34,770 nucleotides of DNA from Firmicutes bacterium AM31-12AC (GTDB lineage Bacteria; Bacillota; Clostridia; Lachnospirales; Lachnospiraceae), in assembly GCA_003480425.1 (NCBI GenBank), contig QUJA01000028.1, positions 1-34,770 of the forward strand. Reading direction: 5' to 3'. The notes below the pieces were generated by a model. It was given only the letters and a program-made list of their open reading frames with translations, was not told the DNA's origin and searched no databases. Positions 16,959 through 26,944 of this stretch are shown here, one piece after another. The stretch's first letter is position 1. Every line of letters starts with the position of its first letter. A program made the position numbers and the translations under genes.

Positions 16959-16969
16959 CGCAATTCTCC

Positions 16970-17030
16970 TCTTAAACAAAAGGAACGATTCACACTTCAC
17001 GAAATTATTCCGTGAAGCGTAAACCGTCCT
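16970..17030 (-). terminator. Terminator between jag and mnmE
   Basis: On the minus strand a near-continuous stem of about 20 pairs joins 17030-17011 to 17001-16981 (core CTTCACG/CGTGAAG) with one bulge and a few G-U pairs, followed by TTTTGTTT. It ends the yidC-jag transcript just before mnmE. Confidence 0.85.
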
Positions 17031-17045
17031 CTATCACCTACATCA

Positions 17046-17891
17046 CTATTTTTTCAATGTGACAACTACTTTTCTATAAGGTTCTTCCCCTTCACTATGT
17101 GTTGTTACATAAGGATCATTCTGGAGTGCAGAATGAATAATTCTTCTCTCATAAGGATTCATTGGCTCTAATGCTACAGGTCTTCTATTTCTCTTTACCT
17201 TATGTGCAATATTTTTTGCAAGGTGTTTCAAAGTTTCTTCTCTTCTTGCACGATAGTTTTCTGTATCAAGCTTTACTCTTACATAACCGCTCTGATGCTT
17301 ATTTGCAACACGATTTGCAAGATATTGCAGAGAATCCAGTGTCTGACCACGTTTTCCAATCAAAATACCCATATTCGGGCCGGACATATTGATACTAAGA
17401 GATCCATCTTCATCAATATCCAATGCAATCTCCACTTCCATACCCATGGCTTTTAATGTGTCTTTCAAAAATGTCGAAACAGCTTCTTTTGTTTCATCTG
17501 TTACTTCAGCCAGTTCTACTTCTCTTTTTACTGGAGCATCATTTTTGATTTCTTCTTTTTTCTCTACTTTTTCTGTAGTCTGTTTTGGCTTTTCATCATG
17601 TTCGATCTCAGCCTTTACTTCTTCAACAATTTTCTCTTCTGCTTTCACTTCTTCTGCTGCTACTTGCTGAATCTCTTTTTTAACTTCCTCTACAATTTCA
17701 GTTTCCTGCTTCTCTTCCACTTTTCTTCTAGCTTCGATCACAGCCTGTTTCATCCCGATTCCTAAAAATCCGGCACTTCCTTTTTCAATTACCTCATACT
17801 CAAGTTTATCACTTGTAATTCCGAGCTGAATGGATGCCTCTGTAATTGCATCTTCAACTGTTTTTGCTGAAACTCTGATACTACCGTTCAT
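17046..17891 (-). CDS. jag: RNA-binding protein Jag (KhpB)
   Basis: This 281-residue protein has a Jag N-terminal domain (about 1-52, VSAKTVEDAITEA...GFLGIG), an acidic Glu/Lys-rich linker (about 55-125) with many VEE/VKA repeats, a KH domain (about 140-210) with IGKRGQTLDSLQ, and an R3H domain (about 215-281) with ERRIIH. In Gram-positive bacteria it forms an RNA-binding complex with KhpA and affects cell division and elongation. The start is ATG 17891, after an AAAGGATGG site; the longer frame is unsupported. It follows yidC as usual. Confidence 0.93.
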   Translation of the reverse strand: MNGSIRVSAKTVEDAITEASIQLGITSDKLEYEVIEKGSAGFLGIGMKQAVIEARRKVEEKQETEIVEEVKKEIQQVAAEEVKAEEKIVEEVKAEIEHDEKPKQTTEKVEKKEEIKNDAPVKREVELAEVTDETKEAVSTFLKDTLKAMGMEVEIALDIDEDGSLSINMSGPNMGILIGKRGQTLDSLQYLANRVANKHQSGYVRVKLDTENYRARREETLKHLAKNIAHKVKRNRRPVALEPMNPYERRIIHSALQNDPYVTTHSEGEEPYRKVVVTLKK

Positions 17892-17963
17892 CCCGAATCC
17901 ATCCTTTCTCCAACAATCCGAAATCACTCATTCCCTTCGAAATTGCGATTCGTCTACCCTATC

Positions 17964-19247
17964 CTATTTCTCATTCTTGTTATCGCCAGAATTATTGCCA
18001 TTAAATCTGCTTACCATATTGGCTTTTGAAGCAAGACTTCCTGCTTTCGCATTTTTATTATAGCTGGCAGCCTTCTCCAATTTTTCCTGTCTTTCTTTTT
18101 CTGACATAGTAGAAGTTTTCTTATGCTCTACATTCTTTGTACTTGTAGTTGCCATCTTATTTAATTCTTTAGCAGATGTACCCTTTTTCTCACGTTTTTT
18201 TGCAGCTTTTTCCTGATTTTCTTTGATCATATCATCCAAAGATTTTGTCTGTAAATATTTGTTGATTGCTACCTGCTGTACACATCTTACAACTGCACTG
18301 ACTGCCCAGTACAAACCAAGACCTGCAGGAAGTGTAAATCCAAGAAATACTGAGAACAATGGCATTGTATAAGTCATTGTCTTCATAGATGCTGCCATCT
18401 GATTATTCTCATCCATTGCTGGCTGTGGCTGGAGTTTAACACTGATAAACTGTGCAAGACCTGCCATGATTGGAATGATTACAGCAAGAATAATTCCAAC
18501 AATTGAAAATGGATGTAATGAATTTGTAAGCATTGTCATTGGTGTCTCACCAATATTAATTCCAAGGAAATTGTTCAAATGTCCCATTGTCTTTGTAGTA
18601 GCATCTACTACAGTTTCAATAGAAGGCATCTTATCTACCAATAAATTCCATGTAGAATCCTGGAATTTATACAATACCTGAACCAATGTGTCGGCTTTTG
18701 AATAATCATATGCAGTTGCACTCATTAATACCGGTTTTGCAGCTCCGATTGTCTCCATAATTTTCTGGAATCCATCTACCTGCATAATCTGGTCTACGAC
18801 CGGCATATATGCTGCTTTTACACCATCAACATATTTTGGAATATTCTGAATGACAGGATACAACGCAAATAAAATTGGCATCTGGATCAACATCGGAAGA
18901 CATCCACCTGTTGGGGATACACCGTATTTTTCATAAACAATCTGTAATTCTTCCTGTTGTTTCAACATGGAAGCCTGATCTTTTTTATTTGCATACTTTT
19001 TCTGAATTTTCTGAATTTCAGGGTTCATTACCGCTGACATCTTTGACCACTTCTGCTGTTTTACAGTAAGTGGAATCATCAGCGTATAAATAATAATTGT
19101 AAATATAATAATACAAACACCGATATTCTGTACTCCGAATACGCCATCCATAATATTATAGATTCCATTCATCAATTTTCCAAGCAACCATGCTATCTGA
19201 TGAATGATTGGCCAGTCACCATAACCGGCAGCCAATACTCCGTACAT
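17964..19247 (-). CDS. yidC: Membrane protein insertase YidC
   Basis: This 427-residue protein inserts membrane proteins, alone or with SecYEG. Transmembrane segments are near residues 42-62 (CIIIFTIIIYTLMIPL), 120-140 (LPMLIQMPILFALYPV), 225-245 and 280-310. The conserved PLTVKQQ and GCLPMLIQMPI blocks are present. At the place of the groove arginine (R73 of B. subtilis SpoIIIJ, LLIRLILLPL) this protein has tyrosine (IIIYTLMIPL). The C-terminal tail (about 330-427) is long and lysine-rich, as expected for ribosome contact. Signal-type lipobox is not apparent. Confidence 0.95.
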   Translation of the reverse strand: MYGVLAAGYGDWPIIHQIAWLLGKLMNGIYNIMDGVFGVQNIGVCIIIFTIIIYTLMIPLTVKQQKWSKMSAVMNPEIQKIQKKYANKKDQASMLKQQEELQIVYEKYGVSPTGGCLPMLIQMPILFALYPVIQNIPKYVDGVKAAYMPVVDQIMQVDGFQKIMETIGAAKPVLMSATAYDYSKADTLVQVLYKFQDSTWNLLVDKMPSIETVVDATTKTMGHLNNFLGINIGETPMTMLTNSLHPFSIVGIILAVIIPIMAGLAQFISVKLQPQPAMDENNQMAASMKTMTYTMPLFSVFLGFTLPAGLGLYWAVSAVVRCVQQVAINKYLQTKSLDDMIKENQEKAAKKREKKGTSAKELNKMATTSTKNVEHKKTSTMSEKERQEKLEKAASYNKNAKAGSLASKANMVSRFNGNNSGDNKNEK

Positions 19248-19259
19248 ATCTTTTCCTCC

Positions 19260-19472
19260 TTAAGGTACTGGATCATATCCACCTTTTGCAAATGGATTGC
19301 AACGCAAAATTCTCCATGCAGTTAGCAGTCCACCTTTTAATACACCATACTTCTCAATGGCTTCAATTCCATATTGAGAACACGTAGGAGTATAAATGCA
19401 ATGATATCTCATCTTCATAGGTGAAAGATATTTTTGATAGAATCGAATCATACTGATACAAATCTTCTTCAT
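19260..19472 (-). CDS. yidD: Membrane protein insertion efficiency factor YidD
   Basis: About 70 residues. An amphipathic N-terminal helix ([13 protein letters not shown]) is followed by the family motif [17 protein letters not shown] and the C-terminal [13 protein letters not shown]. YidD aids YidC-dependent insertion at the inner face of the membrane. The start is placed at ATG 19472, about 11 bases after GAGGA; GTG 19481 is too close to the site. It lies between rnpA and yidC as usual. Confidence 0.93.
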   Translation of the reverse strand: MKKICISMIRFYQKYLSPMKMRYHCIYTPTCSQYGIEAIEKYGVLKGGLLTAWRILRCNPFAKGGYDPVP

Positions 19473-19527
19473 CTGCGTCACATTCCTCTTATTTTTTCCA
19501 CTGTTTAACTACAATTTTCTTAGTATT

Positions 19528-19869
19528 CTAAACAGTCTTATATATTTTATGAAGCTTTCCCAAATGGATGAGTGCACTTTCCATTTCTTTATACGTGACA
19601 TCTTTTGCACTCTGTCTTGCTATTACCACTAAATCATATCCTCTTTGGAAACATTCTTCTTGAAGTCGATAGCTCTCTCTTATCAATCTTGTAAGGTGAT
19701 GTCTTACAACACTGTTCCCTACTTTTTTACTTACAGAAATTCCAATTCTGTTTTTCTCTGTCTGATTTTCCATAATATATAGAACCAGATACTTATTTGC
19801 ATAAGATTTTCCCTGTCGATAAACAGTCTGAAAATCTTTATTCTTTTTCAAAGATTCGGAAAATTTCAT
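19528..19869 (-). CDS. rnpA: Ribonuclease P protein component
   Basis: This 113-residue basic protein binds RNase P RNA and helps recognise the leader of precursor tRNAs. N-terminal LKKNKDFQTVYRQGKS and ISVSKKVGNSVVR are typical. The usual RNR signature (VMRNRIKRLIR in B. subtilis) reads VVRHHLTRLIR here, so one signature arginine and the asparagine are histidines. Length is normal. It lies between rpmH and yidD. Confidence 0.95.
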   Translation of the reverse strand: MKFSESLKKNKDFQTVYRQGKSYANKYLVLYIMENQTEKNRIGISVSKKVGNSVVRHHLTRLIRESYRLQEECFQRGYDLVVIARQSAKDVTYKEMESALIHLGKLHKIYKTV

Positions 19870-19994
19870 AATTATTTCCTTTTCGAATTAAAGTCCTCAT
19901 ACGTTTCCACGTATCTCTTCTAAAAATTCAAGTCGAACGTCTATTACTCACCACCTGAAGAGGTTGGAGTCTTCTCGACTGAGATAAATCTGTA

Positions 19995-20023
19995 TAGAAG
20001 AAAAGGCCACAAAATTGCGGCCT
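19995..20023 (-). terminator. Terminator between rpmH and rnpA
   Basis: On the minus strand AGGCCGCAA (20023-20015) pairs with TTGTGGCCT (20012-20004) with one mismatch, followed by TTTTCTTCT. The stem overlaps the rpmH stop codon. It may be partial and set a lower level for rnpA. Confidence 0.7.
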
Positions 20024-20156
20024 AAGCTGATAACTGTTTTCTTCCTTTTGCTCTTCTGGCAGCTAATACTTTTCTTCCGCCTGCTGTGCTCATTCTTGCT
20101 CTGAATCCATGAACCTTAGATCTAGATCTTTTCTTTGGCTGAAATGTCATTTTCAT
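20022..20156 (-). CDS. rpmH: Ribosomal protein L34
   Basis: A 44-residue, very basic protein: [18 protein letters not shown] at the N-terminus, then [19 protein letters not shown]. It is the L34 protein of the 50S subunit, in its usual place upstream of and divergent from dnaA. GGGAGGTG lies eight bases before ATG 20156. The reading is complete. Confidence 0.97.
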   Translation of the reverse strand: MKMTFQPKKRSRSKVHGFRARMSTAGGRKVLAARRAKGRKQLSA

Positions 20157-20473
20157 TCTGAATACACCTCCCTTTGTGTGATATAGTTCTTCAGGAATCT
20201 CTTAAGTATTCCTGACAATATCAAGTTCATCACTATAATATAGTATATAGTTTCTACAGTTTCAGTTCTTTCTTATATATAAATCCAGAAAGACACTGCT
20301 CTTAATTATATTCAAAAAACTGCTCTAAGTCAAGCAAATCCTGCCATATTTCTCGCTTTCTTCTAAATATTTTTCATTTTTTTTGTTATTCACATTTGTG
20401 GAAAACTCATTTTTTACATAGTTCTGCTACTTCAAGTGAATACTCGCCCCTATATCTTGTGTTTTAGAATCAG

Positions 20474-20671
20474 TTATCCACGATTTTTCACAAAGTTATC
20501 CACATGGGGTGAATAACTTTGTGAATTTCTGTGAAAAACCTGTGTATAACTGCAAAATAACTTGTTGAAAAATATTTTTTTCACAAAAAAGTCTTATTTT
20601 TCAACTTTTTTCACGTGTTGAAAGTGTTCATAAGAGTTATTCACATCTTTTTTCATTGCTTATGTGGATAT
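20474..20671. other. oriC upstream DnaA-box cluster
   Basis: The 592-base gap between rpmH and dnaA holds DnaA boxes: TTATCCACG (20474-20482), TTATCCACA (20496-20504, perfect), reverse TTATTCACC (20508-20516), reverse TTATACACA (20541-20549), TTATTCACA (20637-20645) and a reverse near-match at 20663-20671. AT-rich DNA at 20551-20620 lies between. The rest (20160-20470) is AT-rich and should contain the rpmH promoter. Confidence 0.9.
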
Positions 20672-20748
20672 TTTGATGTACACTATAAAAGTAAAAGTCT
20701 CTCTAACGAACAGATTTGGAGATATTATATGGATTAGGAGTACGATTG

Positions 20749-22119
20749 ATGAACACCGTAGAAAAAAATTGGGAGCAGATCCTAAATAAGATGAAATTAG
20801 AGTACTGTTCATCGAATATTTCATACAATACGTGGATTGCACCACTTACTGTTTATGAAGTTACCGATGATACGGTATACATTCTTGTGAAATTAAAAGC
20901 AAGTCTGGAACACATTGAAGATAAATATCTTCTTCCTTTTAAGGTATGTATTGCAGAAGTGACCGGTACGGAATATGAGGTCTCTTTTGTAACTGAAGAC
21001 AGTGTTATTATTAAGAAAAAGAAAGAAACAACAACAAAAAAACAACAGTCGAACGCTATTTTCGAGAATGCTAATCTAAATCCTCGCTATACTTTCGATA
21101 CATTTGTTGTAGGAAGCAACAATAATTTTGCACATGCAGCTTCCCTTGCAGTAGCGGAATCACCTGGAGAAATCTATAATCCTCTCTTCTTATATGGAGG
21201 TGTTGGACTTGGAAAAACCCATTTGATGCACTCTATTGCACATTTTATATTAGAAAATGATCCATCAAAAAAGGTTCTTTACGTAACAAGTGAAACTTTT
21301 ACGAACGAACTGATTGATGCTTTGAAAGTCGGTAAAAACGGAAATGAACTGGCAATGACCACGTTTCGCGAAAAATATAGGAATAATGACGTACTTTTAA
21401 TCGATGATATCCAGTTTATTATAGGAAAGGAAAGTACGCAGGAAGAATTTTTCCACACATTTAACCATCTGCATGTAGCAGGAAAACAGATTATTATCTC
21501 CAGTGATAAGCCACCAAAAGACATTGAAACTTTGGAGGCTCGTTTGCGTACCCGTTTTGAATGGGGACTAATCGCAGATATTTCGTCTCCTGACTACGAA
21601 ACCAGAATGGCGATTCTTCGCAAGAAAGAGGAATTGGACGGATTAGAGCGTTATCATATTCCGGATGATGTTATGCAATATATTGCCAATAACGTAAAAT
21701 CCAATATTCGAGAACTGGAAGGTTCTTTAAATAAACTGATTGCTCTGGCTAATCTTGAGAAAAAAGAAATCGATATTCCTCTTGCAGCTGAAGCTCTTAA
21801 AGATATCGTATCTCCTGATAATAATAGAGAAATCACACCTGAATTGATCATTGATGTTGTTTCCGAGCACTTTAATGTACCGGTAACAGAAATCAAAGGT
21901 AAAAAACGAAACGCTGAAATTGTACTTCCACGTCAGATTGTCATGTACCTCTGCCGTTGTATGACAGATACGCCATTGAAAGCAATCGGCGCTATCCTTG
22001 GAGGGAAAGATCATGCTTCTATTAGCCATGGAGTTAAAAAAATAGAACACGATATTACTACCGATGAAGCGTTAAATAATACTATCAATATTATAAAAAA
22101 GAAGATAAATCCCGTATAA
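20749..22119 (+). CDS. dnaA: Chromosomal replication initiator DnaA
   Basis: This 456-residue AAA+ protein opens oriC and recruits the helicase. Domain I covers about residues 1-85 (NTWIAPL motif). Domain III has Walker A GGVGLGKTHL, Walker B LLIDDIQF and the arginine-finger region RLRTRFEWGL. The DNA-binding domain IV carries GGKDHASISHGVKKIE, which reads the DnaA box. The start is ATG 20749 with TAGGAG eight bases upstream; an earlier ATG at 20730 is followed at once by TAG. DnaA boxes on both sides suggest autoregulation. Confidence 0.97.
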   Translation: MNTVEKNWEQILNKMKLEYCSSNISYNTWIAPLTVYEVTDDTVYILVKLKASLEHIEDKYLLPFKVCIAEVTGTEYEVSFVTEDSVIIKKKKETTTKKQQSNAIFENANLNPRYTFDTFVVGSNNNFAHAASLAVAESPGEIYNPLFLYGGVGLGKTHLMHSIAHFILENDPSKKVLYVTSETFTNELIDALKVGKNGNELAMTTFREKYRNNDVLLIDDIQFIIGKESTQEEFFHTFNHLHVAGKQIIISSDKPPKDIETLEARLRTRFEWGLIADISSPDYETRMAILRKKEELDGLERYHIPDDVMQYIANNVKSNIRELEGSLNKLIALANLEKKEIDIPLAAEALKDIVSPDNNREITPELIIDVVSEHFNVPVTEIKGKKRNAEIVLPRQIVMYLCRCMTDTPLKAIGAILGGKDHASISHGVKKIEHDITTDEALNNTINIIKKKINPV

Positions 22120-22120
22120 A

Positions 22121-22371
22121 TGTGAATAACTATGTTAAAACTCTGTGGATAAGCAGTGGAAAGCTTCATTTCTGTGGATAACGCAAAATTTTTATCCCCA
22201 TTTACTTTCCACCTTATCCCATGGAATTCAACATAGTTATCAAAGTGGCTCAGCCCTTGTGTTTCAAGGCTTGCGGGTAGTTATCCACTTTTCCACAGCC
22301 CCTACGACGATTACGGCGGAAAAGTTTTCTTTTTAAATATATAAATACACACGCTGAAAGTTTTATCCACA
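22121..22371. other. oriC downstream DnaA-box cluster
   Basis: The dnaA-dnaN gap has reverse boxes TTATTCACA (22121-22129) and TTATCCACA (22144-22152, 22173-22181), forward TTATCCACT (22281-22289) and TTATCCACA (22363-22371), plus weaker TTATCCC sites. The AT-rich stretch at about 22324-22350 is a candidate unwinding element. Together with the upstream cluster this is a bipartite oriC as in Bacillus. Confidence 0.88.
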
Positions 22372-22394
22372 CTTTCACGAAAGGAGATCTCGAC

Positions 22395-23504
22395 ATGAAA
22401 ATTATATGCAGTAAATCAAATCTCGTTAAAGGAGTTGGTATTGTATCTAAAGCAGTTCCTTCAAAAACAACAATGCCTATTCTTGAATGTATTCTGATTG
22501 ATGCATCCATGAATGTTATTAAATTAACAGCTAATGATATGGAACTTGGAATCGAAACACGTATTGAAGGTGAGATTCTTGAACATGGAATTATAGCTTT
22601 GAATGCTAAGATTTTTTCAGAAATTGTTCGAAAACTTCCAGACAACGATGTAGTGATTGAAGTTGGTGCTGATAATCAGACATTAATCACTTGTGAAAAA
22701 GCAAAGTTTACGATTGCAGCTCAATCAGGTGAAGATTTTTCTTATTTACCGGCAATTGAAAAAGAGGATTCCATCACAATTTCTGAATTTACACTGAAAG
22801 AAGTAATCCGTCAGACCATTTTTTCTATCGCTGACAATGATACAAACAAGATGATGAGTGGTGAACTTTTTGAAATCCATGATAATTTATTAAAAGTTGT
22901 ATCACTTGATGGTCATAGAATTTCCATTCGCAATATCGAATTGAAAAATTCTTATGGTTCTCGAAAAGTAATTGTTCCTGGGAAGACTCTTCAGGAAATA
23001 AGCAAAATTATTGGGGGCGAATCCGAGGCTGAAGTTGAAATTTCATTTACTCAAAATCATGTCGTCTTTGAATTTGGCAATACTTTGGTTGTATCGAGAC
23101 TGATCGAAGGAGAATATTTCAGAATTGATCAGATGTTATCCAGTGATTATGAAACAAAAGTGACTGTAAATAAACGTGAACTTTTAGATTGTATCGACCG
23201 CGCAACTTTGTTGATAAAAGAAGGTGATAAAAAACCAATTATTATCAACATTGCGGATGGTTCAATGGAATTAAAAATCAAATCGCAGATCGGATCAATG
23301 GATGAAGAAATTATTATCTCGAAAGAGGGAAGAGATCTTTTGATCGGATTTAATCCTAAATTTTTGATTGATGCACTTCGTGTTATTGAGGATGAACAGG
23401 TTGATTTATATTTCATGAATGCAAAAGCACCTTGCTTTATCAAGGATGAACAGCAATCATATATTTATTTGATCCTGCCGGTTAACTTTAACGCTGTCGC
23501 ATAA
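22395..23504 (+). CDS. dnaN: DNA polymerase III beta subunit (sliding clamp)
   Basis: This 369-residue protein is the ring-shaped clamp that holds the polymerase on DNA. It has three similar domains; recognisable parts are VSKAVPSKTTMPILECIL, LTANDMELGIETRIEG, VVSLDGHRISIRN and the C-terminal LPVNFNA-type ending. AAAGGAG lies upstream of ATG 22395. Length is typical. Confidence 0.97.
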   Translation: MKIICSKSNLVKGVGIVSKAVPSKTTMPILECILIDASMNVIKLTANDMELGIETRIEGEILEHGIIALNAKIFSEIVRKLPDNDVVIEVGADNQTLITCEKAKFTIAAQSGEDFSYLPAIEKEDSITISEFTLKEVIRQTIFSIADNDTNKMMSGELFEIHDNLLKVVSLDGHRISIRNIELKNSYGSRKVIVPGKTLQEISKIIGGESEAEVEISFTQNHVVFEFGNTLVVSRLIEGEYFRIDQMLSSDYETKVTVNKRELLDCIDRATLLIKEGDKKPIIINIADGSMELKIKSQIGSMDEEIIISKEGRDLLIGFNPKFLIDALRVIEDEQVDLYFMNAKAPCFIKDEQQSYIYLILPVNFNAVA

Positions 23505-23513
23505 AAAATTAAA

Positions 23514-23544
23514 ATGCATAAATATGCATAATATGCAGAATGCA
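23514..23544. repeat. Short ATGCA repeats after dnaN
   Basis: ATGCA recurs at 23514, 23524, 23533 and 23540 in the dnaN-S4 gene gap (7-10 base spacing). The meaning is unknown; an AT-rich chance pattern is possible. Confidence 0.4.
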
Positions 23545-23621
23545 AATTGTCAGATAATTCTAAAACGACAAAGTGTGTTTAAAAAGTGAACTATTAACGA
23601 AATTGCATGAAAGGAATAGAG

Positions 23622-23837
23622 ATGGAACATATAAAAATCAGACAAAACGAAGAATTTATTAAACTTGGTCAGTCATTAAAGGCTGTTGGAGCAGTTGAGT
23701 CCGGCGTAGAAGCAAAAGAAGTGATCCAAGAGGGGCTTGTTTTAGTGAATGGCGAGATCGATACCAGAAGAGGACGCAAGTTATACGAGGGAGATTTAGT
23801 CGAATTTGATGGTATTCAAATAAAAATTGAAAAATAA
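23622..23837 (+). CDS. yaaA: S4-domain RNA-binding protein (YaaA/RlbA type)
   Basis: This 71-residue protein is one S4 RNA-binding domain: IKLGQSLKAVGAVESG, then VIQEGLVLVNGEIDTRRGRKLYEGD. It occupies the usual place between dnaN and recF. The family is thought to act on ribosome assembly or RNA binding; the exact target is unknown. The start is ATG 23622 with AAGGA six bases upstream. Confidence 0.9.
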   Translation: MEHIKIRQNEEFIKLGQSLKAVGAVESGVEAKEVIQEGLVLVNGEIDTRRGRKLYEGDLVEFDGIQIKIEK

Positions 23838-23842
23838 TGCAA

Positions 23843-23875
23843 AAGCGTGTAGAATAATTACGTACCTATACGCTT
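23843..23875. other. Hairpin between S4 gene and recF
   Basis: AAGCGTGTAG (23843-23852) pairs with CTATACGCTT (23866-23875), one G-U pair, 13-base loop. No T tract follows, so it may be an mRNA stability or processing stem. Confidence 0.5.
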
Positions 23876-23894
23876 GGAACGTTAGGAAAAAATT

Positions 23895-24980
23895 ATGATA
23901 ATTAAGTCGTTAAAGCTTAAAAATTATAGAAACTACGAATTGTTGAATATGGCGTTTGATTCCAGAACCAATATTTTGTATGGGGATAATGCCCAGGGAA
24001 AGACCAATATCCTAGAGGCATTGTATTTATCCGGAACAACAAAATCTCATCGTGGGACAAAAGACCGGGATATGATCCGGTTTGGTGAGGAAGAATCTCA
24101 CATTGAGACTATTGTTGAAAAAAATGGAGTGGATTTTCAAATCGACATGCATTTGAAAAAAAACAGTCCAAAGGGAATTGCAGTCAATAAAATACCAATC
24201 CGAAAAGCCAGTGAATTATTTGGCTTGATTCATTTTGTCTTTTTTTCACCGGAAGATTTGAATATTATCAAAGAGGGACCGGCTGGAAGAAGACGTTTTG
24301 TTGACTTGGAATTATCTCAGTTGGACAGGGTATACCTGAACAATCTGGCGAATTATAACCGGGCGGTTAATCAACGGAATTCCTTGCTCAAGGAAATTGC
24401 TTATCAGGAGCATCTGATCGATACATTGGATATATGGGATATGCAATTAGTTGAATATGGAACGAAAGTAATCGAAGCAAGGAAAAGATTTATAGAACAG
24501 GTGAATGATATTATTTCTGACATTCACTACAAGTTGACGGGTGGAAAAGAAACGCTTGTTTTGTCCTATGAATCTTCTATTGGGGACATGTCTTTTGAGG
24601 AGGCTGTAAAGAAAAACCGAAATCGGGATATTAAGTTTAAAAGCACTTCTGCGGGACCACATCGTGATGATGTGTGTTTTCGTACAGATGGGATTGATAT
24701 TCGCAAATTTGGTTCTCAAGGGCAGCAAAGAACAGCCGCATTATCTTTGAAATTGTCAGAGATTGAGCTGGTGCGTATGCTGATCAAAGATACGCCGATT
24801 TTATTATTGGATGATGTGTTGTCTGAACTTGACAAACATAGGCAAAACTATTTATTGGATAGTATCCACGATATACAGACTGTCATTACCTGTACAGGGC
24901 TGGATGAGTTTGTAAATCACAGGTTTTCTATAAACAAAATATTCCATGTAGAGCATGGAACTGTAGCAAAAGAAAATTAG
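23895..24980 (+). CDS. recF: DNA repair and recombination ATPase RecF
   Basis: This 361-residue SMC-like ATPase binds gapped DNA and helps load RecA. Walker A is GDNAQGKTN near residue 30, the ABC-type signature FGSQGQQRTAALSLK near 275, and Walker B LLLDDVLSELD near 300. Length and order are typical. It ends 11 bases before gyrB, so the two are probably co-transcribed. Confidence 0.96.
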   Translation: MIIKSLKLKNYRNYELLNMAFDSRTNILYGDNAQGKTNILEALYLSGTTKSHRGTKDRDMIRFGEEESHIETIVEKNGVDFQIDMHLKKNSPKGIAVNKIPIRKASELFGLIHFVFFSPEDLNIIKEGPAGRRRFVDLELSQLDRVYLNNLANYNRAVNQRNSLLKEIAYQEHLIDTLDIWDMQLVEYGTKVIEARKRFIEQVNDIISDIHYKLTGGKETLVLSYESSIGDMSFEEAVKKNRNRDIKFKSTSAGPHRDDVCFRTDGIDIRKFGSQGQQRTAALSLKLSEIELVRMLIKDTPILLLDDVLSELDKHRQNYLLDSIHDIQTVITCTGLDEFVNHRFSINKIFHVEHGTVAKEN

Positions 24981-24991
24981 GAGGTTTTTAG

Positions 24992-26928
<1,937 letters not shown>

Positions 26929-26944
26929 CAGAAGGAGATAAACG

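Noticed and set aside
16958..17000. mnmE starting at 17000
   Set aside because: The added residues are encoded by the terminator stem and lack a ribosome binding site.
20716..20748. dnaA starting at 20716
   Set aside because: The site TAGGAG points to ATG 20749, and MNTVEKNWEQI is the usual N-terminus.
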